Shown here in pieces: positions 41,297 through 57,000 of a DNA stretch of 64,000 nt. Source of the DNA: Oceanospirillaceae bacterium (GTDB taxonomy: Bacteria > Pseudomonadota > Gammaproteobacteria > Pseudomonadales > Balneatricaceae); the NCBI GenBank assembly GCA_013215505.1, contig JABSQZ010000018.1:43594-107593 (forward strand). The letters run 5' to 3'. Each line of letters starts with the position of its first letter. The stretch's first letter is position 1. A program made the position numbers and the translations under genes. The notes beneath the pieces are model-generated. The model was not told the DNA's origin, searched no databases, and worked only from the letters and a program-made list of their open reading frames with translations.

Positions 41297-42034
41297 TCCG
41301 CCCCCTAGTAAAAACCGATCAAGTTATTGTTGTTATGCAACCGCTTTCAGAAAAGCACTCTCTGCTGCTTAGATCTCTGCGCGCCAAAAATCGCACGCAG
41401 AACTGATCAAATAATAAGCTACTCAGAATTTCTTTAATATAGTTTTTGTTAACTGATTAAAAAATAATCTAATTAATTCAATTGCTTATATTGACGCTGT
41501 ATAAATTTTAAATTTTAATGCAAGCAAACGCAGTCTATTCATCACAACTGTTACTGTTCCATAACACTTTGATTTATAGTGCCTGGGGTCACTCAGTAGA
41601 CATTTAATCCAAATGCGATGTCACAACCGGCATCCATAATCAGTAAAAATAACAATGTCAACGATCTCTAATTCTCGATCAGCTAATTCTTTTCCCTATA
41701 TACTCTCCCCAAAAACCAGCCATTTGTTAACCTATTTCAACACAACCAACTACCAGGCTATCTCGCTCTACACAGACTATTAACTTCCCCACTCTGAAAG
41801 TTCTATTGCTGTGTATCAGTACCATTGTTTTGGAACAGGCAAAAAATAAGGCCGCTAATGCGACCTTATTAATTTTATTGTCATTTTGTAGTCAAATTCC
41901 ACAACCTCTGCTGTAGATTCCACCGGCCAATATGGGTTATCCATATCTCACCTAACGGGTAGATAACCACCCGCAGTGTCCCACCTTGAATCTATGGGTA
42001 GTAGTGCACATCAGAAGTGAAAAATTACCTCACC
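41297..42034. other. Intergenic region between LX1 and tolC
   Basis: The 738-bp gap holds the LX1 3' UTR with an inverted repeat (GGTTATC near 41,935 and GATAACC at 41,962-41,968), the LX1 terminator (41841-41870) and a very AT-rich stretch at 41,440-41,520 that is the likely promoter zone for tolC. No hexamer pair is good enough to place the promoter. No coding frame is seen. Confidence 0.6.
41841..41870 (-). terminator. Rho-independent terminator of LX1
   Basis: On the minus strand AATAAGG, a mismatch, CGC, a 4-nt loop, GCG and CCTTATT form a stem (7+3 bp) that runs directly into a T-tract (TTATTTTTT). It lies 164 nt after the LX1 stop and parallels the terminator after LX2 in position and core sequence. 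Confidence 0.85.
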
Positions 42035-45000
42035 TTAGCTGGCTTTACGTTTGGCTTTTTCTGACTTATTGACACCCATTAGCGCCCAGCCACTGAAGCT
42101 CGCCAGAGTCGCCTGCAAATTGATAGATGATGTATCATTGGCAGCCGCGCTGTTTTGCAACTTCTGTAACGCACGCTCTAACTCTGCTGCATCTTGCTGT
42201 TTGTCTCCTGGTTGTTGATTCTCAGGTTGTTCAGCTTGGTCTGTGGTAGCAGGCGCTTCACAGGCAGGCTCCCCTTCAATCTCAACACATTGTATTTCCT
42301 CTGCACTCTCAGGGTTATTAACCGCCTCCGAATCTACAGCTTCTGCTCCTTCTACAACTTCTGTAGCTTGTGCATCAGGTTGAATCAGGAAACCGTCCTC
42401 ATCGTACAGCAACTCCTCTTCGCCAACTTGCCCTTCTGTTGACTCAATACCCGCCGCAGTTGGCGCTGTCGGAATCACAAAATCCACTCCTCCGGGCTGA
42501 AGTTGTACCGCCGTCTGACCGCCGTGTTGAATGGTGCGCAGGTTTAAACGTCCCAGTGCTGCATCCGCATCCTGGCTGAACTGAGTCGCTATGGCCGTTC
42601 TTCCACGGGCCACTGCACCTAGATCAGATTGCTCAAACACCTGCTGAGCAAAATTCTCAAACAATTCAGTCTGAGTTTGACGGATTAAATCTAAACCGCC
42701 CTGGGCCAACGAGATGATGAAGGTGGCTTGCTCGCCGCCCACTGGGTTAGAGGCAAAGGTGAATCTGCCGTACTCGCCCAATAAGATATCTTCTCTGAAG
42801 TCAGCGTAGAACAGGTCGCTACCGAAAGCACCCATCATCCGGTCCAGTCCCGCGCCACCTAATAGCGTATCGTCACCACCGACAAACAAATCGATTGTTT
42901 CAAAGATAATGTTATTCGGATTGCGAGTAATTTGTGATCCGTCACCGCCGATGATGTCATCACCCGCCGCACCGTCTAATCTGTCTGCGCCGAAGCCTCC
43001 GAAGATGATATCCCGGTCGCTACCGCCAGTGATGTTATCAGCCCCGCCGATACCAGTATTGCCAGTGCGGGCTAATAGATAGCGCCCGCTAGCGTCGCTG
43101 AATATCTCACCGTCATCACCAATAATCAGCGTTTCACCGGCGGTATTGGTGATCCGATCGGCACCGACACCGCCAATCGCCTGATCTTCACCTGTGCCCA
43201 AGCTGATAGTATCGTTGCCACCGGTACTGCCATTTAGATCAGTACTGAAAGCCTTGCGGCGAATACCATCAACATATTCAACCTGGCCATTATCGCCAAT
43301 CACCGTATCATCACCAGCACCACCAGAGAGGATATCGGCTGCAAAACCACCGATCAGGGTATCGTTACCTGAATTACCACTGAGGTCATCGATATTACCG
43401 CTGTCGATATCACTGCTGTAGGCTTTAGTGACTACATCATTGAGTAGTTCAAACGAACCGTGGTCACCAATGATCAGGTCATTACCGCTATCACCGGCAA
43501 TAGTATCGCGACCTAAACCACCGATGATCAGGTCATTACCGCTGCCACCGAATATAGTGTCATCACCGCCGGTATCTCTATTGGTATTAGTAATGTTAAT
43601 GACCGCAGCTGTGGTCAGAATACGATTGGTATTGGCCAACTGAGTAATGATACCTTTGTCGGCGAGAATAATGTCATTACCGGCGCCACCGTCAATAATG
43701 TCTCTGGAGACGACTAAGTTGTCCGCAGTCTCCGGATTGTCATTGGCAGCATCTGCAGTATTAACTATATGCAATACTTGAGTCGACAGATCTAACCTGA
43801 CCGACAAGTCCAGATTAATCCCTGAATCGCCGTAGATATGATCATTGCCGCCCAGGCCGAAGATAGTATCTTCACCGGAACCACCGGCAATATGATCGCC
43901 GAACTCAGAACCGGTTAACCGATCGTCACCCAGGCCACCAAAGATAACCACAGAACCACCAGCTCCCGAGGCATCGATAATATCATTGCCCGGATTGTTG
44001 AATTCTCTGGCAAAAGCAGTTTTCTGCAGGGAAGTGGCATTGTAGCTGCTGCCATCCTGCACTGAATCGCCGAGTAAGATCAGCGCACTGTCACTGTCTG
44101 ATCCCGTGACTGTAAGGGTATCATTACCGCCACCACCGTGAATCACACTGATGCTACCGGCGGCTGTACCTGCCACTTCAAATTCGTCGTTACCGGTGCC
44201 TAAATAGGTTTCCAGGACTTCGATATTGGTATATTCGACTCCCTGACCAACACCCATGCCTAATCCTGTGATACTAGTCGCTGTTAAAATACCATCAACA
44301 TGATCTTGCACGCTGCCATCATTGAACATGTACAAACGGTCAGTCTGCTGGGATTCATCTGTGCCTAATGATTCTATTATTAGTTCACCGTCTAGCTCAG
44401 TCGGCAACATTACCGCACTGATCAGTGAACGCTGTTTATCAGCGGGAACACCACCGTCAATGACTAACTTACCACGGATATTATCCAAGGTATGTGGCTG
44501 CAAAACAGCCTTTTGTACCGGTTGTTTATCTTGATCATGCTGGTAGCTTGGGTTGGGACTAACAATCAATACAATTGCTTTATCCCAATCACCATCGTCT
44601 ACCCCAAAAGTCACAGTGTTATCAACACTGTTAAATCTTGGGTCAATGCTAGTGACTATCACTTGCTGATCATTAAGTAAGCTAATTGTCACTGGCGCCG
44701 TTGGTTTTTTGCTTAAGCTCAGTGAATAGTCATCGGTATTACTGCTACTGACAACAGTACTGCCATCAGTAGCCGCCACTATCACAGCACCTGTATCGTT
44801 ATCGACCACTGTTAGATTGACTTGCACATCGGCCAAGCTTTGATAGTCAGTGACCTGATTGCTACTAGTGCTTAATGAGACATTCGCCTGATACAGATTT
44901 TCTACTGCGGTGTCGTCTAAAGCACTGACGATGAAGTTCTGTAATTGGTCCCAGTTAGCGTCATCAAATACCAGACTGGTCTTATTTAAACTTACTTGCC

Positions 45001-48000
45001 CGGTTAAGCCCGCCGGGATGATTTCCGCTAATGCAACGGTTACAGTCTCTCCCACTGCTGGTTGAGTCGCCAGGCGCACATTGAAAGTCTGGCTGACTCC
45101 CGCTTCTACTGCCAACGGATTGACACTGCTGGTGACTATCAAATCAGCTTTATCGTTATCGTTGACTGTCACTTCAATATTGGCGATGTTCAGGCGGTCA
45201 AAGTCAGGATTGTCACTGCTGACACTGTGCGAGATAACATAATCGCGAAGCCCTTCTGCCGCGGTGTCATTCACAGCCCTGACATACACTGTATGGGTAT
45301 CTGCCCAGTTACTCGCTGAATCGACACTGATCACCAGTGATTCATAAAAGTTAATATCATCTATTGAGACTAAAACACTGTCTGCTGCTATTCCACCATG
45401 AGCCAGTGATTTGTCACTGGAAGATGCCCGTGCTGCCGAGACGGTAATGAAAGCCAGAGTCGCGACCGTAGGTTGAGCGACATCCATTGATATCTGGTAA
45501 CTGTCGACTAATCCGTCTTCATCTACCTCAAGCTGCCCGTCAACCGCATCTATTTTAACCGCGCCATTGCTACTGTCGGCAACGTTCAGTGCCAGACCGT
45601 TTACAAAGATGCCGTTATAGGCGCCATCGGCACTGGCCACGCTGTGGTTAATAAAGCTGCTGCGCCCCTCGATTGAGTAAGAGACAATCGGCGTAGTGAC
45701 ATCGCCAGCAATGTTGAAAGTATCGGCGCCTAAGCCACCGATAATAGTGGTGATCATGTTGGCATTGGTGCTGAGCACGTAGAAAGTATCATCACCTTCC
45801 AGTCCGTCGACTTCCGCCAGCTCTACGCCGGTAAAGCCCACATTCAGACCGGCACCAAAGATGCCTTTATCGGTGATCATGAAGCTGTCATCTGCTTCAG
45901 TTCCTAAAACAACCACAGTATCGGTGCCGTTGCCGCCATCAATACTCAGCGGTGAGTTAATACTGTATTGAATACTGTCATCACCATCACCACCAAAGAG
46001 TTCAACATCACCACCACCGGCGGTCAATTGGCTGCCCTTCTTCAGGAAGGCGCGAATCACAAAGCTATCATTACCGTCTTCACCGTAAAGCTTAGTGGTG
46101 GCTTTGTTGCTGTAGACTCTAACCTGATCTTCACCGTCACCACCGTAGATGACCATCGGGAAGGTGTTACCTTTACTGAGAAAGCCCAAGGTCGTTTCAG
46201 TGGTTTCTATTTCATCGCCAATAGCGACATTGCCTAGCGATGAAAGTCGATCATCTGCAAACAACTGGCCGATTTGGAAACTGTCGTCTCCAGCGCCGCC
46301 ATCTAAGGTAGTGATACTGCTGTTATCATCGGAGAAGAAATTATCATTGCCGTCGTGACCATTAATGGTCAGGCGTGCATTGATGTTGCTATCGTAGTTA
46401 ATCCGCTCGACATTAGCGGTGTAGCCATCGCTGCCATCTTGGTGCATGGCGGCGACAAAGTTAGCTCTTAGCAGGAAGTTATCAACAGCAGCGGTACCGT
46501 TGATGGTTAACTTATCGGCTCCAGAGGCCGCTGAACCTGAGTCGACTACGTCGATTACATAATTTGCATCAGCAGCTGTACGATTAACAATGTAACTGTC
46601 AGTGCCTGACTCGCCATCGAGTTGCAGCTTCTCGCTACGACTGTGTAGTTTGTTGATAGTGATCCGGTCGTCGCCAGCACCAGTGCGGACAAAAGTGTCA
46701 CCGGTTAACTGCTGTACATCCATCAACACCTGATCATCACCAGTACCGGTATTTATCTGTATCTGTGCGCCAGTTAGCTGACCGTGCAAATTCACAGTGG
46801 CCGCTTCGCTATCAACTGTGCCGATGTCGGTATTTAGCACTAAGGTAGTTTTGGCAATCAGCTTAGCGCCCTGCTCTAAGAGCATTACATCGCCGGCATT
46901 TAAGGTCACAGCGCCAAGTTTCGCCTCGACTGTCGAAGTGCTGGCAAAGGTCAGAACATCAGTAGCTGCAGCTGCAGAATCCGTTGCCGTCAAACTAATG
47001 TTGCCGCTGGCAGAGAACACATGTTCAAGCACCGTCAGCGGACTGTTTGCGGTGATAGTGATATTTCCGGCTGCGCTGACACCGGTGAGTAAATCAGTAA
47101 CTGTGCCCAGCTGTAAATGACCAGTGTTGAGCCAGTCAATGCTGCCAACAACGGCCTGTGCTTCCAAATTGTTGATTTGTGAGCTGATAACCGCACCATT
47201 ACCTATGCTGTCAGCGGCAATAATACGCACTTTATCGGCGCGTATGTTAACGCCTGAGCTCGCCCCATTTATGACACTGGCGGCGGCTACTATATAGATA
47301 TCGGCATCCGCGGCCCCTGAGTTATCTGAGTCTGCGACTAGATTACCCAGTTTAAGATCGCCTGACGTCTCACTCAGGTAAGTATCTAAATAACTGTAAC
47401 TGTTGAGCACGCCTGCGTTCGCGGCATCAGTGTCTATTTCCAACTGATTGCCAAATTGGCCAATACCGCCTTTAAGGGCGTTCAAGTGGATGGAAACTGC
47501 CTTGATATCGGTATTACCCGTTAAGCTGATGTCCTGGAAGTTATTATCACTTTCACTGTCCAATATCGACTTGCTGGCCTTTAGGTAAACATCTTTAGCA
47601 GATTCAATGTTGCCTACCATTAAGTGAGATTCTACCGCATTCAGGTAAACATCATTGCCCGCATTGGCACTTGCAGCACCACTGATTTTAAAGTCCAGAT
47701 AGTTAGGGCTAGTGGCGGTACTGTTACCGATTTTACCACCGGCCAGTAACTGTAGATTAACACTGCGTATATTGATGATAGCGTTTGTAAGATCGGTAAA
47801 GGCATCGCAAATGTCTGCTGCAGCAATCAATGAGACATCTGCGGATGAACTGATTTTTTGCACTATTACTGAGGCGCTGCCGCTAGGGGCCTGGCCACTT
47901 GTAGCACTGTTCAACTGCCCAGCGCCGATAGTGACACTGCCTACCGCTGCTACATCTGCGATATTAAGGTCTGCTATTTGATAGCTGCTGCCACCAATAG

Positions 48001-51000
48001 TCGCAGCGCCTTCTACTTGCCATAAATTGGCCAGACCTGAAGTATCGACACTTAAACTGGCAGTATTGACTAATTGCAGCTTAAAGGCCGAGCCGTCCGC
48101 CGCTTGAATGTCACCGCGGGCGATCAATACCAGATCACTTCCACTGATAACAGCACTGCTGCCACTGCTGTTATCGATAATGCTTCCAGAGGCATTCAGG
48201 CGCACCCAGCTTGCCCCGGTGACTTGATCTACTACTAAATCACCGCTCTGCTCAATAGCGATACCCGCGCTGGCAGTCGCTGTTAGCGAGGCGGCTCCGG
48301 CGAGGTTTAAGTCATCCCACAACTGCAGAGTAACCGTTTGCAATTGCATCACTATGTCGTACCTTTTCAGCTCTAAGTTCTGCGCTGGTGCAACACTCTG
48401 GCTGTCGATACGTACCCATGGAGCCCCGGAGGCCTCGAAATCTTCTGCAGATAGATCTATGTTTTCACCAGCACCTGTGTACTGGAACAAGACCGGAACA
48501 CCGTCTTGTGGAACTTCTACATAAGCACCATTGACTAAGCTCTGAGTACCAGTAGTGTCGGTAACTTTAATACCGCTTACGCCCTCCCATGTTGCATTCC
48601 CGTAGTTGATATCGAATTGTGACACTGTTGCATCATTATCCATGTAGCGGTAGAAAAGGTACTCGGTCGAAACAACATCATTACCGGTCGCCGCTGATAA
48701 CAGCTGCTTGTCGGCATCGCTGAGTGCGTTAACCCCTGCAGACATGTCGATAACCACAGACTCACCGACCTTACCAAGACCGCCCTGAAGAGCTGTCAGG
48801 GTAATTTTACTGCCCGCTGCCAGTGATTGGATATTGGCCACTTCTGCTGTAGAGGCACCCGCACCACCAATGATCACAGTACCAGGATAGAGCTTTGCCA
48901 CTATGCCCGGGGATAATATGCTGTCAAATAGCGGCTTGTTTATCGCCTTTTGCGCTAATACATCGCGTTTGAACTGGCTGCTTGTGGAAGATATAGGATT
49001 GCTATCTTCAACTTGCAGTAAGGCTAGTTTATTGTAGTTTTGATCGTATTCAGTGTCTGCTGCATAAGTGGCATTTAACTGCGCAACGCTCTCCTGCGCC
49101 GCCGTTAATTCAGCGCCGCTGAGATGGCTAAACAAACTGTCGTAGTTAGCATACTGGGTAACATCACTATTATAAGCTTCCACTACACCGCTTGCATCGG
49201 TACGCAGCCCTTGCCAATACTGATGATAATCAGCAGTATTATTGGTTGCCTGGTTTACGATGTGCGACTGGGCGTAGAAGTACTGTGCATTTTCAGTATC
49301 TAGTGCTGCCGCCTTTGCGGTATCAGTGTTGGCATCTAAAATTGAGCCATCTAGTGTCGCAAGCTGAATACCGTAGTTTACAACGCTGTTATTAACTTCC
49401 TGAGCACCGATGATACTAGCGACATTCATGTCTCCAGATACTTCGGTGAGCGCCACATTGCCCAGTGCTACTACAGTGACTGTTCCACTGCTGGTAGTGA
49501 TCGCTGAATCTATGCTCAGATGACCGATTGATCCACCGAGTGCAGAAAGATTAATATTATTGCCGGTAATATCAGTAGTAGTACTGCTTGTTGCCTCATA
49601 GATACCACCGCCAGCATTGATATTGACGTCGTATTTCGCATAAACCTGATCGATATACAGTTTGTTGGAACTGACTTGATTAACACCTGGGTTGTCGTCT
49701 TTAACAACCCCTAAATTAATGCTGCCGTTACTGGAAATAATAGTGTGGCCACGATCCTGGAAGTTACCTTCCAAAACCACATTGATGTCACCTCTCGCTC
49801 TGATATCCGCCTCGCGGGTCAGTGCGTAAACCCCATCTGACATAGTCACAGTACCCAGTATCGAATTGACACTCAGTGCCCCCTGATCTGGCAGGGTTAT
49901 ACGCCCAGCTAAGGTAATGTTGCCAAAGCTTACAATGTCGACATTAGCATCGGCATTTCCCGACAGGAAACTCACTGCAATGCTGTGATCCGCTTTCAGC
50001 GAGTGGGTGTAATAGTCTTTTAAACCTTCAATAATAGTGACTTTAGTGTGCACGGTTTTCTTGCGCAACCAGCCGCCACCTGTGGTCCAGCTGTCAGTAT
50101 CTATGTCATTGACGCTGGTGTCACCGGCTGTCTGCAAGTAAGTAATTTTGTATTCGGGTGCTGTGGTTGCATCGGCAACGATAGATTCAGATTCAAGCAG
50201 TGGCTTTTTGTCGGTAAACTCGACCGTTTTCCACTTGTAGCTGTTGTCCTTAACCAACCAGTCGGCAAGCGCGTTGTCGCCAAATAGATTGAAGCTCTTC
50301 TTTTCATACTTGCGAATTTCAGTTTGTGTTTTGCCCTGGCCTTCAGTCCAGACATATCGGGTACCTTCGCTCACCTGATACTGAAAATCTGAACTTGAGC
50401 TCTGGGTAGTCACATTGCCCACTTGGGCGTAATCAATCTTGGAGATCTCACCGGTGGCCGCATTGCCCACGACTAAAGTGCCCTGGTAGGCGGTGTGAGT
50501 CGCCACAGATCCGCCGTGCTGATAGACATCTTTAGTTAGTGTAGCGCTGTCAATGATCGTCACTGTGCCCTGGCGATATTTGCGGGTATCAATATCATTG
50601 ATGATTAACTCGTACAGACTGTGGTTTTCGATATTGACCGATGCATAGCCACTGGCTGCGACAATGCGTCCATTACCGGTACTGATAATCTGCCCGGATA
50701 ACACCACTTCGCCACCTGTCGGTACTATATCTTCAACTACTATAGCTCTACGACTGGCATCCCAGTAACCGTTAACGGGTACTTTGACATTGCTTGAATC
50801 ATTGGGGTTGGCAAAACTGATACCGGCGATTGCCTGACCTTTAATATTGGCCAGTTCAACATCGTTGCGTCCACCGTAGAAGTTGGCGTCAACTTTTAAA
50901 TAGACTGTATTAACGCCACTTTGAATCAGGCCGTTAATGTTTAAGTGGCGTGCGGTGATAGTGATTTTGCCCATCGACAATATCTGTGAATTATCGCTAT

Positions 51001-54000
51001 CAATGGCCGCTTGCATATCCGGTAGGTCACTCAAGCTATAATTCAAATAGCCGAGCGATGATGAGTAGACCGCGCTGCGCAAGGCAGTATAGTTAACGTA
51101 TTGACGCGGGTCTTTATTAGTATGGTACCAGGCCTCTGAATTGAGCGAGAAATCGCCGGCGGCGAATAAATTGATAGTCTCGGCGCGAATCTGGGTAGAG
51201 ACTTCAATAGAGCCGTCTTTGTTATTGATATAGGCGCTGCCGTTCTCGTTGACGATATTGCCCTGGATGTACATGTTTTGCGGGATAGGCGGCAAGGTAA
51301 AGTCGCCGTAACTGGACCTGATGCTCTTGGTATCCTGGAACAAAACAATTTCATTGACTTCCTCTACTTGCGCGTTGCTCAGGTCGCTACCATTAGTGTG
51401 AGTCACACCGGCGCGAACCGCCACCGAATTAACATCTTTGTAGTTAAACTGTACCGCGCCTGGTGTGTAAGTTTTTAACACCCCACCGACGTTCTCAACC
51501 CGCTGCGCATCTTGGATGATTAAATCATTTACACGCAGTGAGAAAGGTGTGCTGTTGACAACCTGAATAGTGGCTCCGGCGCGCGCCTGGATATTTTGCA
51601 TATTACTTTGCGCCGCCAAAGAGTCCGCAGATTTACCGTCGATCTGAATGTACACAGAACCCGGAGAGGCATATACATTTGGCAAATCTACCATCAGCAT
51701 ATCCAATTCGCGGTTGTAGACCTTGCTGTCGGCATGCACAGTATCATCGTAATTCCAGTAATTACTGGTACTGCCAACCGCCGTCCAGAGTTCTGTATTC
51801 TGGAAATCAGCTAATTCAAGGATAGATTCCTGCTTGATCTTACTGGCATAAAAACTGCCATCCTGGGCTTTAATCACTTGGCCTATTTCTAATTTATGCA
51901 CTAGATCCGATAGGCCTAAATCATCAATTTTGGCATTGATTTGCGCCATTTGTACCTGGTAGCGCGCTATTGCCTCAGCATTAGTACTGTGCGAAATCAT
52001 CCAGCTTTTCACTTGGGCTTTTTGCTCAAACAAAATGGTGCCCAAGTTGGTAAAGGTCAATACCGGCGCATCCAACTCCTGAGGCTTAACGACATAAAAC
52101 TGATCGGTCATAGCCGTGGTAAGTGAGCTGGTAACAGTGCTATCGTAAACGCTGTACTGCGCTTCAATATATGCATTACCAAGTAAGGTGATATCTACCC
52201 AGCGCGAAGGATTATTATAATTCTCTGTCAGCAAATCAATTTCAACACTGTCGACAGGCGTATAGGCGTAATAATTAGCGCCATCTTTGATTACTGTGCC
52301 CGTGGTCATTTTAAACTTGATCGCTGCCACATCTAATGCCTGCATGACATAGACAACGTCTGCAGGTAATTCGGGCACTTGAACGACGCCGTCTTTATCT
52401 GGCACGCCAAATAATAGCTCTTTTTGCACGGTACTGAGCGCGGCGATGTCTATTACACCACTGGCATCGACATGGCTGTCTAAAATACTTTGCACTTCTT
52501 CTACAGGGCGTACCTGCAGGAAGGTTTTATTGTTGACCCCGGCAATAATGTTGGCACTGGCATCGACAGTAAAACTGTTAGTAGAGCTGACCTCACCGTC
52601 ACGATCTACTTCAAAACCGTAGGGAACTCCTGAGATGGACAATGTCAGGCCAGACTCTTGCGCTCGATCTCCCCAGCCAATTCCCTCGCGGGCCTCAACA
52701 GTCACGTCACGCATCGCCTTGATTTCGACATTGACACCTAAACTGATCTTGTTAACTTCGACAATATCCGCCTGTGGGTTCGGTACTGTAATGCTGACTG
52801 AAGTAGACACTGAAGTGATTTCAACGTTGGAGGAGCTCTCTAATATATTCAGCACCCCGGTGCGGCTCTTACCGGCATATAAATACAGATCGCCGACTTT
52901 AATATTGGCGTTGCTGATATCAATAGTATTGGTCGCGTTTGTGTCGACATCGGCGCCGCCACCTGAGGCGCTCTGTAGTCCTGATATGGCTAATATATCC
53001 GCGGAGGCGCGGTTCTCTGAATCCGTTTTAGCAGTGATATACACATCGCCAGTAACGTTTTCGATTAAAGCATTGTTTAAGTTAACTTTTGATTCGGAAT
53101 CCGCGGTGATTGTACTGATAGCAACGTTGATGCCACCGGCTAGGCTGAGCGTTTCCAGTGATATATTGTCCACCGCTTTAATATCGTTGATCGCCTCGAT
53201 ATAAATGGACCCTTTATCGTCATAAGTGCCATTGGCAATTAGCTGAATCCCATCCGTCAGATTGACAGTGGCTTTGTTATCTATTGAGGTGGTGCTGTAA
53301 AGTGCTGAGACGGAAGCGATTGATGCAGAGCCGCTCTGTAAGTTTTTACCGTTGGCATACATAGATTTATCAAAACTATTAAAAGCATTCACTTTCATAT
53401 CGTGAGCGTTAATCACAGTAGCACTGCTACCAGGGCTGGTACTGTTGGTAGAAGCACCTAAGTTAATATCTGCGAATGTTTTAACATTGATGTCTAAGCC
53501 AGCACCTGTTCCCGCCAACAAGCCGATAGAATAGGCATCGGCACTGGCATCAATTTCCTGATTCAGCGTAGAGCTAACATCCAGGCTAGTGACATTTATA
53601 GTCACGCCTTTACCGACATTGGCAACTACCGCCTGATAGCTAGTGACATTACTCTGTGAGCCCACTGCCGCCACTAAACCACCAGCACCGGCCACTGATT
53701 TAGCCAGGATATCGTCTACCCCGGAAGCTGTCATCAGCAGTTTATCAGCGTTAATAACGCTGTTGTCGCCGACTTGCACTAATACTTCGTTAGTGCCGTC
53801 AACGCCCTGCTCAATATCGGCAATCATCGCTCCGATGGCAATACCACCGGCTGCGCCACCGCTGCTCTGTGCACGAGCCTTGTTAGTTGATGTAGCATTT
53901 ATCTTAACTGTGTCAGATGCGCTTAAGTTGGCGGCATCGGTGGTCGCTTCAACAATTGTAGTGATATCGACATCTGCGCGGTTGGCGGCGGCTGTTCCCA

Positions 54001-57000
54001 AGCTGGCAGAGAAACCTACCGCCTCGGTCTCTTTAATCTGGTTATTGGCAGTTGCTAACAAATCTATGTTGGCTGCTGTGATACTGGCATTGTTAATTCT
54101 GGCGTTAACCCGGCTCTTCACATCGTTGCGCACTAAGGCAACACCGACAGAAGCACCGATACTGACACTGATGGCGACGTTAGTGACTTTGATGTTTAAC
54201 TCTGTGGTTTCATCACCCTTCACACTGAGTTTGCCACCGACCAGCGCTGCACCACTGCCTTTTACTTTGGCATCGATAGCGTTATCTACTTTATTGTAAA
54301 TATCGACACCGCCACCACTGGCGCCTACTAGTCCTGCACTTACTGTAACCGCGGTAGCTTTGACATTTTTGAAGCTGGCATCGGCTTTACTAGTGACGTC
54401 CAGATTATTTGCCGCAAAAACCTGGAAGCTTGATGTTCCCAATGTTGTTGAGCTGTTCAGGTTTAGATATGAATCGACATCCATAGCAATGGTATTTTCG
54501 ATGGTCGTCACACCAATCGACAGGGCACCGCCGATACTGATAGCCACAGCTACTGCAGTCGCATTACCTTCTGCCTTAGTGACTTTACCTATTGCATCTG
54601 CGTTAATCAGCAGGTCGTGGCCAGCCAGCACATCAGAGCTCTGCACATAAGCTAAAGTGCTGCCTTCGATGGTATTGGTTAATTTGATGCCGACACCGGC
54701 TCCGGAGAACGAGAACTTACCACCGGATACTGCGACACTGGCACCGTAGACGGTGCTGCTGATACTAGCATCGCTGTAGGCTTGCACTTTGACATCGTTA
54801 AGCGCGTTAATCGATGAGCTGGAGATACTCGCCTGAGTCTGGTGAGAATCGTTAGTAGCGCCATCACCGACAGTATTCTTTAACAGCGTGACACCTACCG
54901 CACCGGCTCCGCCTGCTGCTCCGCCACCAATCGAGACACTGGCTGCTCCGACATTGGCAATAATACTGACATCATTTCGCGCCAACACTGCCACATCTTG
55001 AGCGACATAATCTGCAGTTGCGTAAATCATTGACCAAGCTGCTGCATTGGCTGATTTTAGAGCCGCGAAATCAACACTGCTAGGTAGCAGTGTCCAGTTA
55101 GCTAAACTTCCCACTGCCAGCTGAGCATTCGCCGCATCCAGGCTAATAGCTGTCGAACCGTTATACTGGTAGGTATTGCCATCGAAATAGCGTAATTTTT
55201 CATTGCTAAGTACTTGGATATGCTCTGCACCGACGCGTGCGCCATTGGCATCATAGGCGTAGCCATCTGCCATAAAGTCCGCACTATAATCAAGTTCAGA
55301 CCCCGTATAGCGATAGACACCGTCGCTAAACTCAACCAAATCGCCACTGCTTAGTACTGCAGAATCTTCAGTAGCTAGATGATCGTAACGTTGTGCAGTG
55401 GTAATACTGGAACCTGTGATTATGGCTTTAACCTGGTTTTCAATTTTGTTAGTGCCGCCAACACCCGCACCCGAGATAGCGACTCCTATCTTTCCAGCAG
55501 CTATAGCAACGGCGACTGCCTCTGCGTTTAATGTCACAGTGGCATCTTCTATTGCACTGACAGACAAACCACCATTGCGGGTCTGCACTTCAATACCTGA
55601 GACTAATGCATCAATTTGGTTGGATACATTGTTCTCCGCTTCCACTGCGGCCACCGAGACAGCGATACCAGTAGTACCAAAACCAGCACCTACTGATACA
55701 CCGATCACTTTCGCGGTAATAGTGCTGGTATCTTGCGCTAAAACGCTAACTGAGTCAGTGATTATCTGGGCACTACTACCTTGCACTCCGTACACTTTAG
55801 CTTCTACCAGAGAATCAATAGTATTATAGGCAAGAGAGGCCGCTACTGAGACACCTACACCAGTATCCCCTACCGCTAACGCCAAACTGGCAGATCCTGC
55901 TGTAGCATTAATAGTAGCGGTATTGACGGCACTGATAGCGACTGATGTAGTGCTAATCACCTTACTTGTATCAGTACTATTATTTACATAAGCTGCGGTC
56001 TTAGCGTAAATATTGTTAGTAGTATTTACTCCGGAGCCTGCCCCGGATACTCCAACGCCGCTGCTTAAGGCGACTGCCAGGGCACCGGCACCGACGCCTG
56101 CGGTTATGGTCATATCATTGGTTGCAGAAATAATTAGCACGCCAGTACTATCAATACTGCTATTTTGCAGATAGGACTCTATGCCAAAGCGGCTCGAAGA
56201 CTCCCCTATATCATTGTGCGAAACGGCCGCACCTATGGAGATACCAATAGCCGGATCACCGACACTGACCGCCGCCGCGACTGCTATGACTGTAGCATCA
56301 ATTGTAGAGTCATTTTCTGCATTTATATTCACTGCAGCAGAGCTGTAGATCACTGAATCAATCACAGTTGCCGAAGTAGTACCGCTTAAATTGTTATGTG
56401 CATCGGCGCCGCCGCCAGCGAGTGACAACGATAGACCACTTGAACCCAGCGCCACTGCCAGCGAAGCTGCGACTGATGTAGCATTAACAGTAGCGTCTGA
56501 CTTGGCTTTAATGGTCACAGCAGCGGTACGCTGGTTTAGCGAGCCAAGTAAAATATTATTCAGCGATGCACTGAGGTTATTGTCAATATTATTTTCTGAC
56601 AGCGAGACACCGATAGCTAATGCCACCGAAGGGTCTGATGGCGCAAAACTACCGGCAATAGATACCCCTAACCCCATCGCTGTGATCTTAGAGGTATCTT
56701 CGACATAGATATTAAGGCTACTGGCAAGAATTGATTTAGCAGTAGTTGTACTTTTCACAACAGCCGATATATCTGCATTGATATTGTTGACAACACTGAC
56801 ACCTGTGCCAGCACCTGAAATACCTGCACCGGTACTTCCTGCTATCGCCATTGCGCCGGCACCGACACCTGCATCGATGGTCATAGTATTAATACTGCTA
56901 ACCGTTAGCGCACCGCTAGTATCTACAATGCTATCTTGCAGGTATGCGCTCAAGCCATAACGGCTCGATGACGTGCCTATATCATTGCGCGAAATCGCCG

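Noticed and set aside
52635-54299. Long plus-strand open frames (189 and 218 codons) and many similar ones opposite LX1 and LX2
   Set aside because: They are mirror frames of the alanine/serine-rich repeat coding on the minus strand. They recur at equivalent places in both paralogues, lack ribosome sites and show no recognisable domains.
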